Shown in pieces: positions 1 to 11,907 of a stretch of DNA of 64,000 bases (its first letter is position 1; each line of letters starts with the position of its first letter). Below the pieces are notes generated by a model. The model was given only the letters and a program-made list of their open reading frames with translations, was not told the DNA's origin and ran no database searches. The stretch is from Prorocentrum cordatum (lineage: Eukaryota; Sar; Dinophyceae; Prorocentrales; Prorocentraceae): NCBI GenBank assembly GCA_963575745.1, contig CAUYUJ010001381.1, forward strand, positions 554,268-618,267, read 5' to 3'. A program made the translations under genes and the position numbers.

Positions 1-330
1 CAGGATGGGCGGGCCCGGATTGACGGCCGCGCGCGATGTGCGCCGCGTCCCATATGTGCGCCGCGTCCCACTGCTGCCACATATTTCGCACCGTCGGCGA
101 CAAGGCAGGCCATGCTGAGAGGAAACAACGGAGACTTTGTATTGATTTTTTACAGTCAGGATGGGCGGGCCCGGATTGACGGCCGCGCGCGATGTGCGCC
201 GCGTCATATTCCTGCCACGCTTTTCGCATCGTCGACGACAAGAAAGACGATGTTGAGAAGAAACACGGCCACTTTGTATGGATTTTTGACAGTCCGGATG
301 GGAGGCCCCGGATCGGGTTGCTATCGGCCG
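1..330. repeat. Tandem repeat, ~137-156 bp unit
   Basis: A unit beginning CAGGATGGGCGGGCCCGGAT and ending in a TTTTTNACAGT stretch occurs at 1-156 and again at 157-293. A third, diverging start lies at 294-330. The first unit carries an extra short duplication (GTGCGCCGCGTCCC twice). The array may continue to the left of the window. Short open frames inside it look incidental. Confidence 0.75.
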
Positions 331-337
331 GAATACG

Positions 338-450
338 AGGTAGGTGGGGGTATATAGTAATAAGGAACAATGATAAACCCCTCCCCGAAGGGGAAGAAGG
401 GGGGGTGGAAGAGGAACGGCTTTAAACCACGGGCGCCCAGAGGGCTGGTG
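338..450 (+). repeat. Dispersed repeat copy (pair with 7,140-7,260)
   Basis: This stretch shares TAAACCCCTCCCCGAAGGG, a GGAAGAGGAA segment and GAGGGCTGGTGGGATT with 7,165-7,255 in the same orientation and order. The CCCCTCCCCGAAGGGG part can fold on itself. I see no coding capacity. It is a small dispersed repeat of unknown class. Confidence 0.55.
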
Positions 451-1294
451 GGATTCATCGTCGATCCCCAGGAAATTGCATGAAAACATGGGGAGTGGAG
501 GGGAAGACTAAACTCCAGAAAGTATGGGAAACAATTTGGGGAATCCTGGGGTGCGTGTCTCTTGATTTGCGTGTTCTCGGGCTCCTTCAGAGGAGTGGGG
601 GCGGGGGACGAAGAACAAAAAATTGCACGAGCACGCGCTCAAGGAGGCCTGCGCGGAAGAGTTGGGCCGGCGCTGGATCCCAGCGCGCGCCAGGGAAGGG
701 GGGCCCGGCGCCAGTGGTGTCGACCTCTTCTCCAGGACCAGTTTGCCACCCCTAGTTGCCTTTTGGCGGCGTGGAGGTCCGTCCGAGCCCCCCCAGAGTC
801 CACACCCAATGTTCACAAACCCACCGCCGCGACTCTTCCACGACGCGAGAAGGTCTGGGCACCCGGTGCCCTCTGCGCATGCCCCCTTCCCGTCGCGGGC
901 GCCCGCGGCCCCGCCACGCCCGCAGAGGACGCATCCGCCGGCGCCGGCGGAGGAGCGCCGCAGGAACCCCCCCCGGAGCGGGCGCTCCCGCGGCCGTCCT
1001 CCTCGCGGGCGCCCCGGGCCGCCCCCGCGGCGACCGCGGACGCCGCGGCGGCGCCGCAAGAGCGGCCGCCAGAGCGCCGCAGGACGCCGCCGGGCACCGC
1101 CGGCGAGCCCCTGGGCGAACCCGCCGCGCCGCTGCAGCCGAGGCCGGGCGCCCTGCCTGCCGCGCGCTTGCCGGCGGCGCCGCCCGACGGCGCCGTGGAG
1201 GCGGACCGCGCAGGCGCGCACCGCGGCGCGCGGCGCTTCCTCCGTTCCTCGCTCCTCGTTCCTCGCTCCTCCTTGGTCCTCGCTCCTCTGCCCT
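451..1294. other. GC-rich stretch without a supportable gene
   Basis: From about 880 the sequence is extremely GC-rich, so stop codons are rare and long open frames appear in almost every frame on both strands. Their translations are Arg/Pro/Ala-rich and no domain or start context favours one frame. I see no gene here. Confidence 0.6.
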
Positions 1295-1354
1295 CTTCCT
1301 CCTCCTCCTCCTCCTCCTCCTCCTCCTCCTCCTCCTCGTCCTCCTCCTCCTCCT
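1295..1354. repeat. (TCC)n microsatellite
   Basis: An almost perfect run of TCC triplets about 60 bp long, with one TCG interruption near 1,338. It follows imperfect CCTCGCTCCT repeats. Confidence 0.95.
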
Positions 1355-1616
1355 GGGGTCCGCCCCCACTAGCCTGGCCGCGCCTCCTGTGTTCGCCTCC
1401 TCCTCGCTCCTCCCCGCCCCAGCCTGGCTCTGAGGTTTTACAACGTAGCAGCGGGCAGATCCCGCCAGCGCCGCCCCGCGCGCGCGGCGCCCTCGGATTG
1501 CGGGCCCACGGAGGGCAGCCCGGCCCGACGGCCTCCGCCATGTTATCTTCGGACTCGAGGATCACGGATCGGCTCTCGTCAAATCATGAATGGTAAGGAA
1601 GACCATTCTAATAGCG

Positions 1617-1825
1617 GGTCGTCGTCGTCGTTTTCGTCATCGTCATCGTCGTCGCCGTCGTCGTCGGCGGCTTTCCCCGCCTCCTTGTTCTTCTCTTCCT
1701 TCTGCTCATCCTTCGTGAGGAAGGGGAGGATGAGTTGGAGGAAGAGGGGGAGGAGGAGGAGGAGGGAAAGGCGGCGGAGGAGGAGGAGGAGGAGGAGAAA
1801 ACGGAGGAGGAGGAGGAGTCTGCTT
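1617..1825. repeat. (TCG)n then (GAG)n microsatellites
   Basis: A GTC/TCG/TCA-type triplet run lies at 1,617-1,670, and a purine-only GAG/GGA run at about 1,726-1,818. The poly-Ser, poly-Arg and poly-Leu open frames here are products of the repeats. Confidence 0.9.
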
Positions 1826-2889
1826 GCTTGCGCCTCCTGCATTAATGCCCATCATAGTCCGCAGTAACCGACCGCTCTCGGTCACCGCAGAGGATCCATC
1901 TATCCACTCTGAAGCCAAGGGGGGCTCAGACTCCCTCGATGACGCTAGGCCTGGCAGTACTGCGCGGCAGCGCGCACGGCGCAGGGCAGCGTCACCAGCG
2001 GGGCCCGTTCGCCTGGCTCGGTCCGATTCGATTTCGTTTTTCCAGCGATCCGATGCGGCCGGATGCTTGTATGGCGCTGTTGTGCATCCTGGCGCGGCCG
2101 ATGCGACTACGTGCCGAGCTGGCCCGATCCGACGCACATTTCGATCCGGTCCGAGTTTCTGGTTCGAAGCCGCGTGACCCTGCCATAGCGCGGGGGTGAA
2201 TCAGAACAGAAGGTCGGTCTCGGCTCTCGGCCCTTCCTCAGAGTTCTGAGTCTAAGAAGCTTCAAACGGTCTTCTCGGGAGGCAGAAAGGGGGGCCAGAG
2301 GGACGAGAAGGGGCGAGAAGGACACCGATGTTGCTCCTGTGGTCTGCTACCACCTGTGCTGCGGGCTCTGGGCAGAACTCATGGGACCAAGAACGCTTGC
2401 TGGTACACTCCTTCTGTCGTTCGCCAAGGGAGGGAGCTACCCCGATCCCCATAACCAGCGTTTACTAACCAGTCCTGGGCGTGTACTGGACGGTCCGGCC
2501 CTGTTCGATTCCGTCCTCGAGTGCGCTCACCAACAGGCGTCGCTTGTCGGGGTGCTGATCATGTGTGTGTGTGTGTGGCTCTTCTTCGGCGCTCCAAGGC
2601 TCACTGGCCTGCCTCCTGCCCCCGATAGAGTGCGCGATACCACCGATCGGAGCATTATCAGGCAACCTCTTGGATACTCGCGGCTCTCGGGCCACGGCGC
2701 CGCGAGCCTCTCAGGTCACGTCTGCCCAGAGTGTTAGCCGTGCCTGGTCCCTTGCTCGAGCGGGTGGTGCTTCTCCGGCCAGCTCCTCAGCTTCTCCTCC
2801 TCCTCCTCGATGGTGATCAGAGGAGGATGAGATACCGATGCCACTGCCCGTCCTTCGTCGCCACGGCTGGATTCGCCTCAAAATCCTGA
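1826..2889. other. No supportable gene
   Basis: Mixed-composition DNA with a short (TG)n run at 2,562-2,577 and a CTC run near 2,793. Only short open frames occur. I recognise no domain and no repeat family. Confidence 0.5.
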
Positions 2890-3759
2890 TCAGAACGCGC
2901 TCCAGGAGAGGCCCAGGAAGTAGCGGCATCGGACTGTTTTGCTCTCTTGGGTGAGTCCGAATGGCTCTGTGGGCCGCGGAGTCTGGACAGGAGTCTGGTT
3001 GAGCGCCTTGCAGTTGATGGTATCCGCCTGCTCTGCATATACTGGCTCTGGTCCTCGAACTTCGTGGGGGTGGACGCCGTGCGCCTCTCGTTCAGCCTCC
3101 CTGGCGCCAGGAGCATGCATTTGATCTCGTCTGGTTATCTCGCCAGGACTGCTGCGAGTAACATCGACATCGACATCTGTGATCGTCAGCTCAGAATATA
3201 GAAGAGGCGCTGCGTCATATTCCAAAAGGTAGTTAGACAGCAACAGACTGTTGTTGAGCAGGAATGAATGCACACACCGCACCGCACAACTTGATGTGCT
3301 ATGCGCTGTGGCGCTCGCACACCAACATCTTTCGTGCGCATCGTGTGACGAAAGTGCCAGCGAGTGGTGCCCGTGCCCAGTGGCCATGTTTGCAAAGCCA
3401 GTCTGACATAACGCACCATAGTTGGAGAGCGTCGCAACGAAGGGAATGCGACTGGTGGCACAAATCAGTCGCAGCATTTCCTCGGTGTCCTCTCTACACT
3501 TGGCATGCGCTCTGACACAATGCGACATCGTGCTCGTCCTGTCGGGAGAACTTCTCTTCACAGACTGCACAAAGCTCGCCCTGTCACTCCGACGGCCACG
3601 TCGTCTGACGTCTGGAGGCCGCGGGGCCCCTGCGGAGGCTTCTCCGAGCCCTCGAGGAGGAAAACAGACTGGCAGCTCCCCAGGTCCAAGTTCCAGAGCT
3701 TCTGGCGCAGAAGACCGGTCATTCGCTTCTCCATTTAAGCAGGTCCTAGCGAATCCCAT
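2890..3759 (-). CDS. Unassigned minus-strand open frame, 289 aa
   Basis: The longest open frame in the first 11 kb that does not depend on a simple repeat. Its N-terminal third is Arg/Pro-rich. The middle is Cys/His-rich with no spacing I can match to a known finger, and it contains a hydrophobic leucine/asparagine patch. I recognise no family. Codon use is not clearly protein-like and there is no supporting neighbour. It could be part of an exon or a chance open frame in DNA with few stops. Confidence 0.2.
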   Translation of the reverse strand: MGFARTCLNGEANDRSSAPEALELGPGELPVCFPPRGLGEASAGAPRPPDVRRRGRRSDRASFVQSVKRSSPDRTSTMSHCVRAHAKCREDTEEMLRLICATSRIPFVATLSNYGALCQTGFANMATGHGHHSLALSSHDAHERCWCASATAHSTSSCAVRCVHSFLLNNSLLLSNYLLEYDAAPLLYSELTITDVDVDVTRSSPGEITRRDQMHAPGAREAEREAHGVHPHEVRGPEPVYAEQADTINCKALNQTPVQTPRPTEPFGLTQESKTVRCRYFLGLSWSAF

Positions 3760-3799
3760 TCAGGAGGAGTTCAAGAAGTTCTGTTCACTCTCGCCTCAC

Positions 3800-4377
3800 T
3801 TCTAAAGCCCATGTCGACGACGACTTCCGCCATAAGATGGAGGATGGGATGGATGATGGTGCTGGAGGAAGAGGAGGAGGAGGAGCCCAGAAGCATAGTT
3901 GACCATGAGAGCAAAAGTAAGCACTGGCCCAGCAGCCTGCCCTCCAGGCCTCTCCAGCTCAGCTGCTTCTTCGTCGGCCCCACATGCCCGAGGGCTGCCT
4001 GTGAGACGGTGCCATGCAGTTCAGACGCTGTCAGAAGGACCACTGTGGGCTCGGGGGGGGGGGCTCTGGCTTCGGGCCACTCGTCAGATCTGGGGTCGGG
4101 GACCCTATTCGCCCCGTCCCCGATCCAGCGCGTGATCCCAGGCAGCCTAGAGACTCTTTTTTTAGGGTCCGGCGCTAAACCGGGTTATCGGGCTCGTCGC
4201 CCCCTACCCCGCTTCCCCGCCCACGATAACCCAACCTGGCTGGTTGTGCAGGTCCGGGGGGGCGGGCGCAGAGAACTCGCAGGGAACGCTGTGTTCAACG
4301 GTGCGGTGGTGTTCGCCACAGCATGCTGGTTCTTGGATGAACGTTGACGAATCGTTGGGGCTTGGAGAGGCACGGGG
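3800..4377. other. No supportable gene; contains a GGTTATCG inverted repeat
   Basis: I see no coding region. GGTTATCG at 4,183-4,190 is mirrored exactly by CGATAACC at 4,224-4,231, giving an 8-bp stem around a C-rich loop. A similar stem occurs at 8,096-8,142. Both lie just upstream of 18-bp minisatellite arrays. Confidence 0.5.
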
Positions 4378-4590
<213 letters not shown>

Positions 4591-4636
4591 ACGTCGTCCA
4601 TGGGCATCTGGAAGTGCACGTGAGCAGCGCGTACAC

Positions 4637-5365
4637 AGGCATTGCGTTGTGCACAGACAGCGAAGCGATTTGGTGCGCGCATTTGCTGTTGTTGCAACAG
4701 GATCTGTTGTGTACGCAGGCGTTGTGGTGCACGCAAGCATAAGTGCGCGCAGGTCGCGCGGTGTACGCGGGCATCGTGATGCACCATCAATATGGTGAAG
4801 ACAGGCTTTGTGGTGTGCACAACTGTTCCTGCAATCCCGGGCATGGTGGTGACACACTGCGGTGCACGGTCATTGCGGTGTACCACATTTGCGGTGTGCA
4901 CGGGCGCTGCAGTGGCACATCCGTTGTTGTGCACACATGCGCTTTGGTATACACAGGCGTTGTGGGCCCAAAAGTCGGGACCGTTCCCCGCGCAAGGCAA
5001 TTCAATAATCACAAATGGCTGGATTTGATACGTTCGGATCCCCGGCGATTTTCTGGAGGTCGGTCCCGCCGGGGGCCCTGGAAATGTACGCAGTTCTGTG
5101 GTATACACAAGCACTTTGGTGCACGAGTATGGTACTGAAGCATCAAACGTGGTGCACATAGGCGTCGTCGTGTACACAGGCAGTGTGTGTGTGTGTGTGG
5201 TGGTACACAGGCGCTGCGGTGCACACGGGTGCTGTGTACACAGGCCTTGTGGTGTACACACACATTGTTGTGTAGGCAGGCGAAGCTGTGTACACAAGCA
5301 CTTGTGGAGAACAAAGGCGTCGTGGTGCACTCTAGACAGGCGCTGCGGTGTACACAAACATGGTC
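4637..5365 (+). repeat. 18-bp minisatellite array, copy A (GTACACAGGCGCTGTGGT type)
   Basis: A degenerate array of 16-18 bp units of the form GTRCACAGGCGYTGTGGT at 4,637-4,975 and 5,095-5,365. An unrelated insert of about 120 bp separates the two blocks. The unit is a multiple of three, so long open frames arise that read as Val/His/Tyr/Thr-Gly-rich peptides. These are not genes. Related arrays lie near 7.3, 7.7, 8.2, 42.7 and 43.4 kb. Confidence 0.8.
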
Positions 5366-5756
5366 GGCCAAAAACGGGGGCACCCCGGCCACACATGACT
5401 TACCTATACGACCACCCTGCGGGTGATAAGGAGGTTGTGGGGGGGTGGGGGGAGGGGGGGGCTCATGACGACAACTGTGATGAACGTGGTGCTGATGGGC
5501 GATGATGGTGTGGATGACGTGGCGGATTTTTTTTTGTTCCTTCGCTTGGGCGACTTGTGTCGTTCAGTTACCCGCTGCGCGACGCGGCACTCAACCCACG
5601 ACGTCCCAGTCGACGATGGGTGCACTGGCAGTGCCTGGTGCGTGCGTCCGGACCTCTCCTATCCTGGCTTGGGAGTCGCGCTGGCAGTGCCTGGCGTCGA
5701 CGAGCACCCTCCGCCCAGCGTCGGTGGAGACGACTGGCTGTTTGTGGCGGGTGGAC

Positions 5757-6040
5757 AATGATGAACAACCATGATGAACATCAGGCGGGACAAAGATGAG
5801 CAACCATGATGAGCAACCATAACCGTCGGGACAATGATGAGCAACCATGATGAGCAACCGGCGGGACAATGATGAGCAACCATGATGAGCAAGCATGATG
5901 GGCAACCATGATGAGCAACCGGCGGGACAATGATGAACAACCATGATGAGCAACCCGCGGGACAATGATGAGCAACCATGATGAGCAACCATGATGAGCA
6001 ACCACGATGGGAAACCAGCGGGCAACCGACGGGACAACGT
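5757..6040. repeat. CATGATGAGCAAC minisatellite
   Basis: Tandem array mixing a 13-bp unit (CATGATGAGCAAC) with a 22-bp unit that adds CGGCGGGACAATG. The mix gives higher-order periods of about 22 and 35 bp. Minus-strand open frames with His-His-Cys-Pro and Ser-Trp-Leu repeats are products of the array. Confidence 0.85.
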
Positions 6041-6424
6041 GGGCTACCGCTTGACAAGGCCGGGGTGGGTGGGTGGGTGGGAACATTTGTGTTGGCGGAC
6101 CCGTAGCGACAGCAGAGTGACTTCCTCTCGCTGGCCCACGCAGCTTCGCCTCGCCCGCACGCACGGCACGAGCGCGAACTCGAAACTCGATTTCCCGGTG
6201 GGGGGGGCGCCTTTACACTGCGATCTCACACCCCAACCTCCGACATATTGAATTCTTGGCGCTTCGCGTATCTCCACCAGGCCCCATCGCCTGTGATTGA
6301 CACGCCCTCTGGACTTTTCTTTGCGGGCCGCCGAACAAAAAAAAAAAAAAAAAAACATCCAGAAACGACGCCCAGGCGAGTAGAGGTGATCATGGAAGCG
6401 GGGCAGCATACAGAGGAACAAGGG
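6041..6424. other. No gene seen; short A run
   Basis: Contains a (GGGT)n patch at about 6,063-6,081 and an uninterrupted run of 19 A at 6,337-6,355. The A run could be the tail of a retroposed transcript, but I found neither a recognisable source upstream nor a target duplication. Confidence 0.4.
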
Positions 6425-6621
6425 GCTGGGAAGGCCGTCGTACCCCAAGGGGGGGGATGGAGGAGGAGTCGGAGGCGGAAGAGGAGGAGGGTGATGAGGG
6501 TGGGAGGGAGGAATGATGAGGAAGAGGAATAGGCGGATGATGTTGTTGATGTTGATATTGATGATGCGGATGATGACGATGATGGTGGTGGTCTTGACGA
6601 TGGTGATGGTGATGGAGATGG

Positions 6622-6662
<41 letters not shown>

Positions 6663-7010
6663 GTGATGATGAGGGGGAGGAGGAGGAGGAGGATAAGGGC
6701 GATCAGAAGAGCCAAAAGCCTCTTGAATGCCTCGCGGAGTCTCTCGGGATGTCTCTTGGGATACTCTTTGAGGTCTCTTGGGGCGTCTTGGGGGCCTCTT
6801 GGCGGTCCCGGGAGCTTCTTGGACCGTCTTGGGTGCCTCGTGGGAGCCTTTTGGGGCCTCTTGGGGGCCTCTTGGGGGTATTTGGGGGGACTCTTGGAGG
6901 CCTCTTGGGGCCCCCTGGTCGCTTCTTGGGGCCTCGTGGGCGCCTCTTGAGGCCCTCTTGGGGCGCTCTTGGGAGCCTTGGTAGCGCTCTTGGGGCCATC
7001 TTGGAGGTGA
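6425..7010. repeat. GGAGG, (GAT)n and CCTCTTGGGG repeats
   Basis: Three simple-repeat blocks follow one another: GGAGGA-rich DNA at 6,455-6,530; a GAT/GATGGT run at about 6,535-6,672; and a degenerate 11-12 bp CCTCTTGGGG-type array at about 6,715-7,005. None of the open frames across them is supportable as a gene. Confidence 0.85.
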
Positions 7011-7139
7011 TCGATCAAAGGAAGGGGGTCCCTCAATTAGCACCCTCCCTCGGGACAAAACCATAGCAAAACCGATGATTTTGGTTTCCTCGCCGAAACC
7101 ATTTTGGACGCTCTAACTACCAGCGAAACCCCCCGTCCA

Positions 7140-7260
7140 GGTCCAGGGGAGGGGGTTAGGGGGAGGGGTAAACCCCTCCCCGAAGGGTATGAAGGAGGTT
7201 GGAAGAGGAAATTCCCGGAACCACCTACGCCCTGAGGGCTGGTGGGATTTGCTACGTTTG
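7140..7260 (+). repeat. Dispersed repeat copy (pair with 338-450)
   Basis: Second copy of the element at 338-450, with the same CCCCTCCCCGAAGGG core and GAGGGCTGGTGGGATT end. Here it sits immediately before an 18-bp minisatellite array. Confidence 0.55.
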
Positions 7261-7900
7261 GGCCAGGCCCCCGGAGATTTTGCAGATTTGGACCCGGCGG
7301 GATTTTGGAGGTGCACGGAAGCGCTGTGGCTCAAATGTTCGCCATGCGCTGTGGTGCACGCGGCGCCTGTGGTGCGCACAAGCGCCGCAATGTAGACAGG
7401 CGATGTGGTGCACACGGCTTCTGTCGTGTACACAGGCATCGTGGTGTACCAAGGCACTGTTGTCTAGACAGACGTTGCGGTGTACACAGGCAACTGTGTT
7501 ATACAAAGGCGTCGTGGTGTACACTAGACAGGCACCGTGATGTACACAAGCATGGTCGGCCCAAAATGGAGAGGGAGGGGCCGTACCCCATGCCAGAAAA
7601 TCAACCATCACAAACAACCTACATTTTGTATTCGGGCCCTCGGGGGTTTTCCAGATTCGGGCACCGGCGGGACCTTGGAGGTGCGTGGAAGCGCTGTGGC
7701 GCAAATGTTCGCCATACGCTGTGGTGCACGTTGCTCCTGTGGTGCGCATAGGCATCGGGGTGTACACAGGAGCTGTGGTGCACGCAGAAGCCTCTGCTGT
7801 AGCAGGACCTGTTGTGTGCAAGACCGTTGTGGCGCACGCATGTTTTGTAGTGCTCCCAGGCAGTGTGGTGCACGCGTGTTCTATAGATAGTGTACACAAG
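7242..7900 (+). repeat. Duplicated ~375-bp block with 18-bp minisatellite arrays (copies B and C)
   Basis: Two successive blocks start with the same flank (…GGATTTTGGAGGTGCACGGAAGCGCTGTGG… near 7,300 and its match near 7,670). Each continues into a GTGTACACAGGC-type array, at 7,318-7,560 and 7,688-7,890. The stretch GTACACTAGACAGGC…CATGGTCGGCC at 7,517-7,565 also matches 5,327-5,370 of array A, so these arrays belong to one dispersed family. Confidence 0.75.
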
Positions 7901-8095
7901 ACTTCGCAGCTACGCTTAGCAACCACATCCCGCGTATTCCACCGCGAGTTGTCCAGACATCCTTAGGCATTCTCAGGCGGCGCCCGCATCGTCGCAGCAC
8001 CAATAGTAGCATCGCGGCAGCATCGATAGCAGCAGTGGGGGCCGCAGCACCGGTGCGCGCGGGCATATGCAGGGTTCCCCACAGCGCGAAGGTTA

Positions 8096-8415
8096 GGTTA
8101 TCGGCCGGCCCCCCCCTCCCCCCCCCCCCTCCCGGGATAACCAGGTTGTAGCCGATTCAACAGGAAAACGGCTTCTTAGGGTCTGTTGTGCACGCGGGAG
8201 TGCACTCTGGTGCACGGAGGCAGTGCGGTGTGCACGGGCGTTCTGGCGCATGAATCTGTCGTTGCAGCAGCAGCAGCCGTGGTGTACACAGGCATAAAAG
8301 GGTGTACGCAAGCATAAAAGGTGTACGCAAGCATTGTGCAGAGCCTGTGCTGTGTGCACAGGCGCTGTGGGCTTGAGCGGCGACGACGACGACGACGACG
8401 AAAACGACGACGACG
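8096..8415 (+). repeat. 18-bp minisatellite array, copy D, with C-rich hairpin and ACG run
   Basis: GGTTATC (8,096-8,102) and GATAACC (8,136-8,142) bracket a C-rich loop. An array of GTGTGCACAGGC-type units follows at about 8,183-8,370, then a short (GAC)n run with a GAAAAC interruption. The same interruption occurs in the ACG run near 4,480, so the whole module appears to be shared with the 4.2-5.4 kb region. Confidence 0.7.
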
Positions 8416-8609
8416 TAGGCGGCGCGCCTCAGGGAGTGCGCGCCGCGGCCCCAGTTACCGCTACCCCCCCCACGCCCCCCCTCGTCCAGGTAACATGCGT
8501 TATCCCCCAGAAATGAAAAGATGGTCTCTTGCCTTCAGGTGGCACGATGGTTGTGACCTCTCCAGGCGCGGGTTGCAGTCAGCCCGAATCGTAAACATGC
8601 GCAAATTTC

Positions 8610-8755
8610 CTGGGTTACCCTTTCATCCTTCCCGTTCGGCCCATCCTTGGCCGCTTTCGCTGGCCGCGCCACGCTCGCAAAGCGTCGGCGTGGCTTTCCA
8701 AGGGCCTTGCATCCTTGTCGTGCGTCCTTGTAATACGGGTTGGCTGTAGGAGTGA
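8610..8755 (+). repeat. Dispersed repeat copy (pair with 42,060-42,205)
   Basis: GGCCCATCCTTGGCCGCTTTC…CGCTCGCAAAG…CTTCCAAGG…CCTTGCATCCTT…TACGGGTTG is matched in order and orientation at 42,095-42,203. It has no coding capacity and no recognised class. Confidence 0.65.
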
Positions 8756-10309
8756 GGAGTAGAATGCGCCCTCTTGGCCTGGCCAGGAATGCGAATGCAC
8801 CGGTCCTGCGCCCAGGGTAGGCCAGGTCATTATCGGTGAGGTGGTCGGTTGACGTTCCCCGACAGTGAAGCTGATCGGAGAAGCCTTCTGCAACTGTTTG
8901 ACTAGATTGGTGGTCGGACATCCGGACAAGCATGGCCCAGATGGCCAGGAAAAGCTGGCCGCACGCCCGCCGTTGTTGACAGACGAGGTCAATTCTCTAC
9001 CCGCCGGGCCCCCGCCTCACAGCACGGCCCCATCGGGCCTTCGGAGTCTCTCTGCGGGACCCCCTGGCCCTTCCAGGCTTGCCGAGCTTCCTCCCGCATG
9101 AGCGACGTGCGTAGAGGGGGGACGGCTTCGCGGACACTCGCGCGCAAACTGGCCGCCTAAGGTCGTGCGTAGGTACTTTTCTGTTCGCACGTTCTGTGCT
9201 GCGTCGGCGGTCTGTGTGAGCCACCGCGTAAGTTCGCCGTGCCACCACGCGCCAGACCCCGGAGCCCTTCGGCGACCCTCGGAGCCTCTCGGCGGTCCTC
9301 GATGTGGTCTTCGGTAGCCTTCGGCTGCATTCGACGGCCCGCGGCGGCCCTCAGCAGCCCTCGGCAGCCCTCGGGAGGCAGTCGTCGCTCGCACGGCCGG
9401 AGCGGAAGACGAACCGTGCAGCTGTCGTCGGACCCCGCTGCCCTCCTGGCGATTCTTGCTGGACCCGCCGCGCGCCCGGGTCGCGCGCCGGCGCGCAATG
9501 TGCCGCCCGAGCCCGTGATGGCCTGGGGGCCTCGCGGCGACAGCCTCCAGGCCAGCCGGCGCGCGCCCTGCTCGATGGCAGTCGAGTCTGATTTGCAGGT
9601 CGGCCCGTCAGGGTAAGAGTGCGCTTGTGTCTGGCGTTTCGCACCACAGCGTTCTTGGGTCAATGTGGCTCTCGGAAGGGTCTCGTGTCCTCTCGCTAGT
9701 CCTCTCGAACCAATCTTGATTGTACGCGTAAGAGCGACTCTTCACCAGAGTTGCCCTTCGTTGCAGGCTCACAGAGGTCCCCCCGACACCAGCTTGCGCG
9801 CTCGGATTTGGCCTCGAAGCCGCCGCGCACCGAAGAGCAGTCTTGCCTGATGTCACTCTCGCATGTAGCCGACCTGCTCGGGTGTCTCTGGGATTTCCAG
9901 GGATGCCCCGTGGCTGCCAGAGTACCCCTTCCAAGGGCCAGATCGGCATCTCCCAGACATGATCATACTATGTGTGTGTTGGCTCCGCACGGGAGAAGCG
10001 CACGATCCGATTTCATATAGCATAGATCAGTGGTGGGCGTTTGTGCCGAACCTCCTGGGCAACGATATGCTACAACAGACTGGTATTCCGGTATTGGATG
10101 TTCGGGTCGGGCGTGCGTCTCCAAAAGAAGCACATTGTACTAGTATGACGTATGACCTTCTGCGTCCCACCATCGCGCCCCCAGTGCACCCCCAAAACGC
10201 ACGGACAGCTGAGGGACAACCTGGTCCAGGAACACCTTCGGCGCTCACCGACCTGCTCCGGGCCTCCCAGAGAGGGCCGCGCTAGGAGGACCTCGCCGCG
10301 TCGCAGGTA
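8756..10309. other. No supportable gene; degenerate CCCTCGG repeats
   Basis: A degenerate 12-15 bp CCCTCGGCAGC-type array lies at about 9,250-9,400. The remainder is mixed sequence with short open frames only. I recognise nothing. Confidence 0.5.
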
Positions 10310-11200
10310 CAAACAGGATGAGGATGAGGACGAGGAAGAGGAGAGAGGAGAGATGCAAGCTTGGTGCGCTCGCGCCACATCTGACATCCTACCCATCCCA
10401 CCCATCCCTGATGCGCTGAGTGTTTGTCGATCCGCAGACGCGTGTCACAGCGGAGAAAGGACACTATCGTTTGATGCGCATTCGGAACAGGAGAGCTGCG
10501 TACATTGGAGGAGGAGGAGGGGGAGGAGGAGGAGGAGGAGGAGGAGGAGGTGGCGGTTGAGCGGGAGGATGAGCAGGAGGAGAAGGAGGAGGATGCGGAA
10601 GGAGGAATATGCGGACGAGCAGCAGCATCAAGAGCTGTAGCGGAAGGACCAGGAGTAGCAGGACGGCCATAGGAAGGCGGAGGAGGGGCAAGGAGGGGGA
10701 CGACGACGATGAGGAAGGACCCGGATCCAGAAAGGTTGCCGATCCTAAAATGAAACCTCCTGCGCGTAAAAACATTACGCGGAGAGGGCGGGACATCTTC
10801 GACCCAGAGTCAGGGGAGAAGGGAGAGCAGTATCCACAGTGAGTGATTTTCGACAGGGGTAGGAGGTGGAGGTAGAAGGGACATGAGGAGGAGGAGGAGG
10901 ATGACGAGAGGATGACGAGAGGATGATGAGAGGAGGAGGAGAAGGCGGATGAGGAGGATGTGGAGGAGGAGGAGGAGGAGGAGGAGGAGGAGGAAGAAGA
11001 AGAGGTGGAGGCGGAGGAGCAGGAGGGGGAGGAGAAAGAGGAGGAGAAAGTGGAGGAGCAGGATGAGGAGGAATAGTGAGGAGGAGGAGAAACAGAGGAG
11101 GAGGAGAAGGAGGAGCATGAGGAGGGGGAGGAGAGGAGGAGGAGTTGGAGGAGGAGGAGGAAGAGGAGTTTGAGGACGAGGAGGAGGAGGAGGACAGCCG
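10310..11200. repeat. Long GAG/GGA purine tracts
   Basis: Purine-rich GAG/GGA/GAGGAG tracts at 10,318-10,352, 10,508-10,640 and 10,880-11,195, with a short unique segment between. Poly-Ser, poly-Leu, poly-Pro, poly-Arg and poly-Glu open frames here come from the repeats. Confidence 0.9.
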
Positions 11201-11529
11201 TCTCGAGCAAGCCTTGCTTAGAGAACGGCTCACGTCTTCCTTTGACTTTAGTACAGCCCTGTCTTTGCTGCCTCCGAATGGCTGTGTTTGCTCGTTTTCG
11301 GTTGATCTCAGCGACAGGCAGCTAGTCGCCATGTGCATATCTAAGTTGGCAAGGCCAGGGGCCCCGACAAGGTGGTACAGGAGTGCTGTCTTGGGAGCGT
11401 GTGCCACCCTGGCCCTGCACACTCGTTGGTGGTTGGCTCGGTCTTGGATGGTCTCATCTGCAGCCTTAGAGTCTCTCTGCTACTGACCGCGGTGATGCGC
11501 ACAGCGACGGTATTTCAGTTGTCCAGATC

Positions 11530-11907
11530 TTGGTGCACAGCCCGCAGCTGAGCAATGGGCTTGATAACGGCAAGGATGGCGACGTATTTGTCAGGGAGTC
11601 CGAGTGTGACACTGCGCTGGAGGAGGACCAGGACAAGATATCAGCGGACCTCGCCTTGCTTCAAACTGGCGCGTCAATTGGCACGGTCAGCAAGGGCACC
11701 GATGACGATTACGTCGACGTCGTGACCCCGGGGCCTGAGGATGACTCCTCGCTGGAGGAGGGACATGACAAGATATATTCGGGATTCATATGGCTTCCAG
11801 CTGGTTCTCTTCGCCGTGATGCACCTGTGTTTCGACCTGTTGATAACATACCTGATCCCGAGCGCGCCATGAGGCAAAGCACATGTTCGCAGCCTTGGCA
11901 AAAGTGA
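11530..11907 (+). pseudogene. Possible N-terminal part of the decayed retroelement at 11.9-16.7 kb
   Basis: A 125-residue open frame that is acidic and contains an internal near-repeat of the form LEE-x2-DKI (residues ~38 and ~77). It ends where the recognisable N-terminal domain of the next element begins in another frame. I do not recognise a domain. The link to that element is inferred from position only. Confidence 0.25.

Noticed and set aside
508-1596. Several long overlapping open frames on both strands, up to 344 aa
   Set aside because: They exist in nearly every frame because the DNA is extremely GC-rich. Translations are low-complexity Arg/Pro/Ala and the CCT microsatellite supplies part of the length.
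10464-11422. Minus-strand open frames of 200-250 aa with Ser/Leu/Pro runs
   Set aside because: They are translations of GAG/CTC purine tracts with no domain and no start context.
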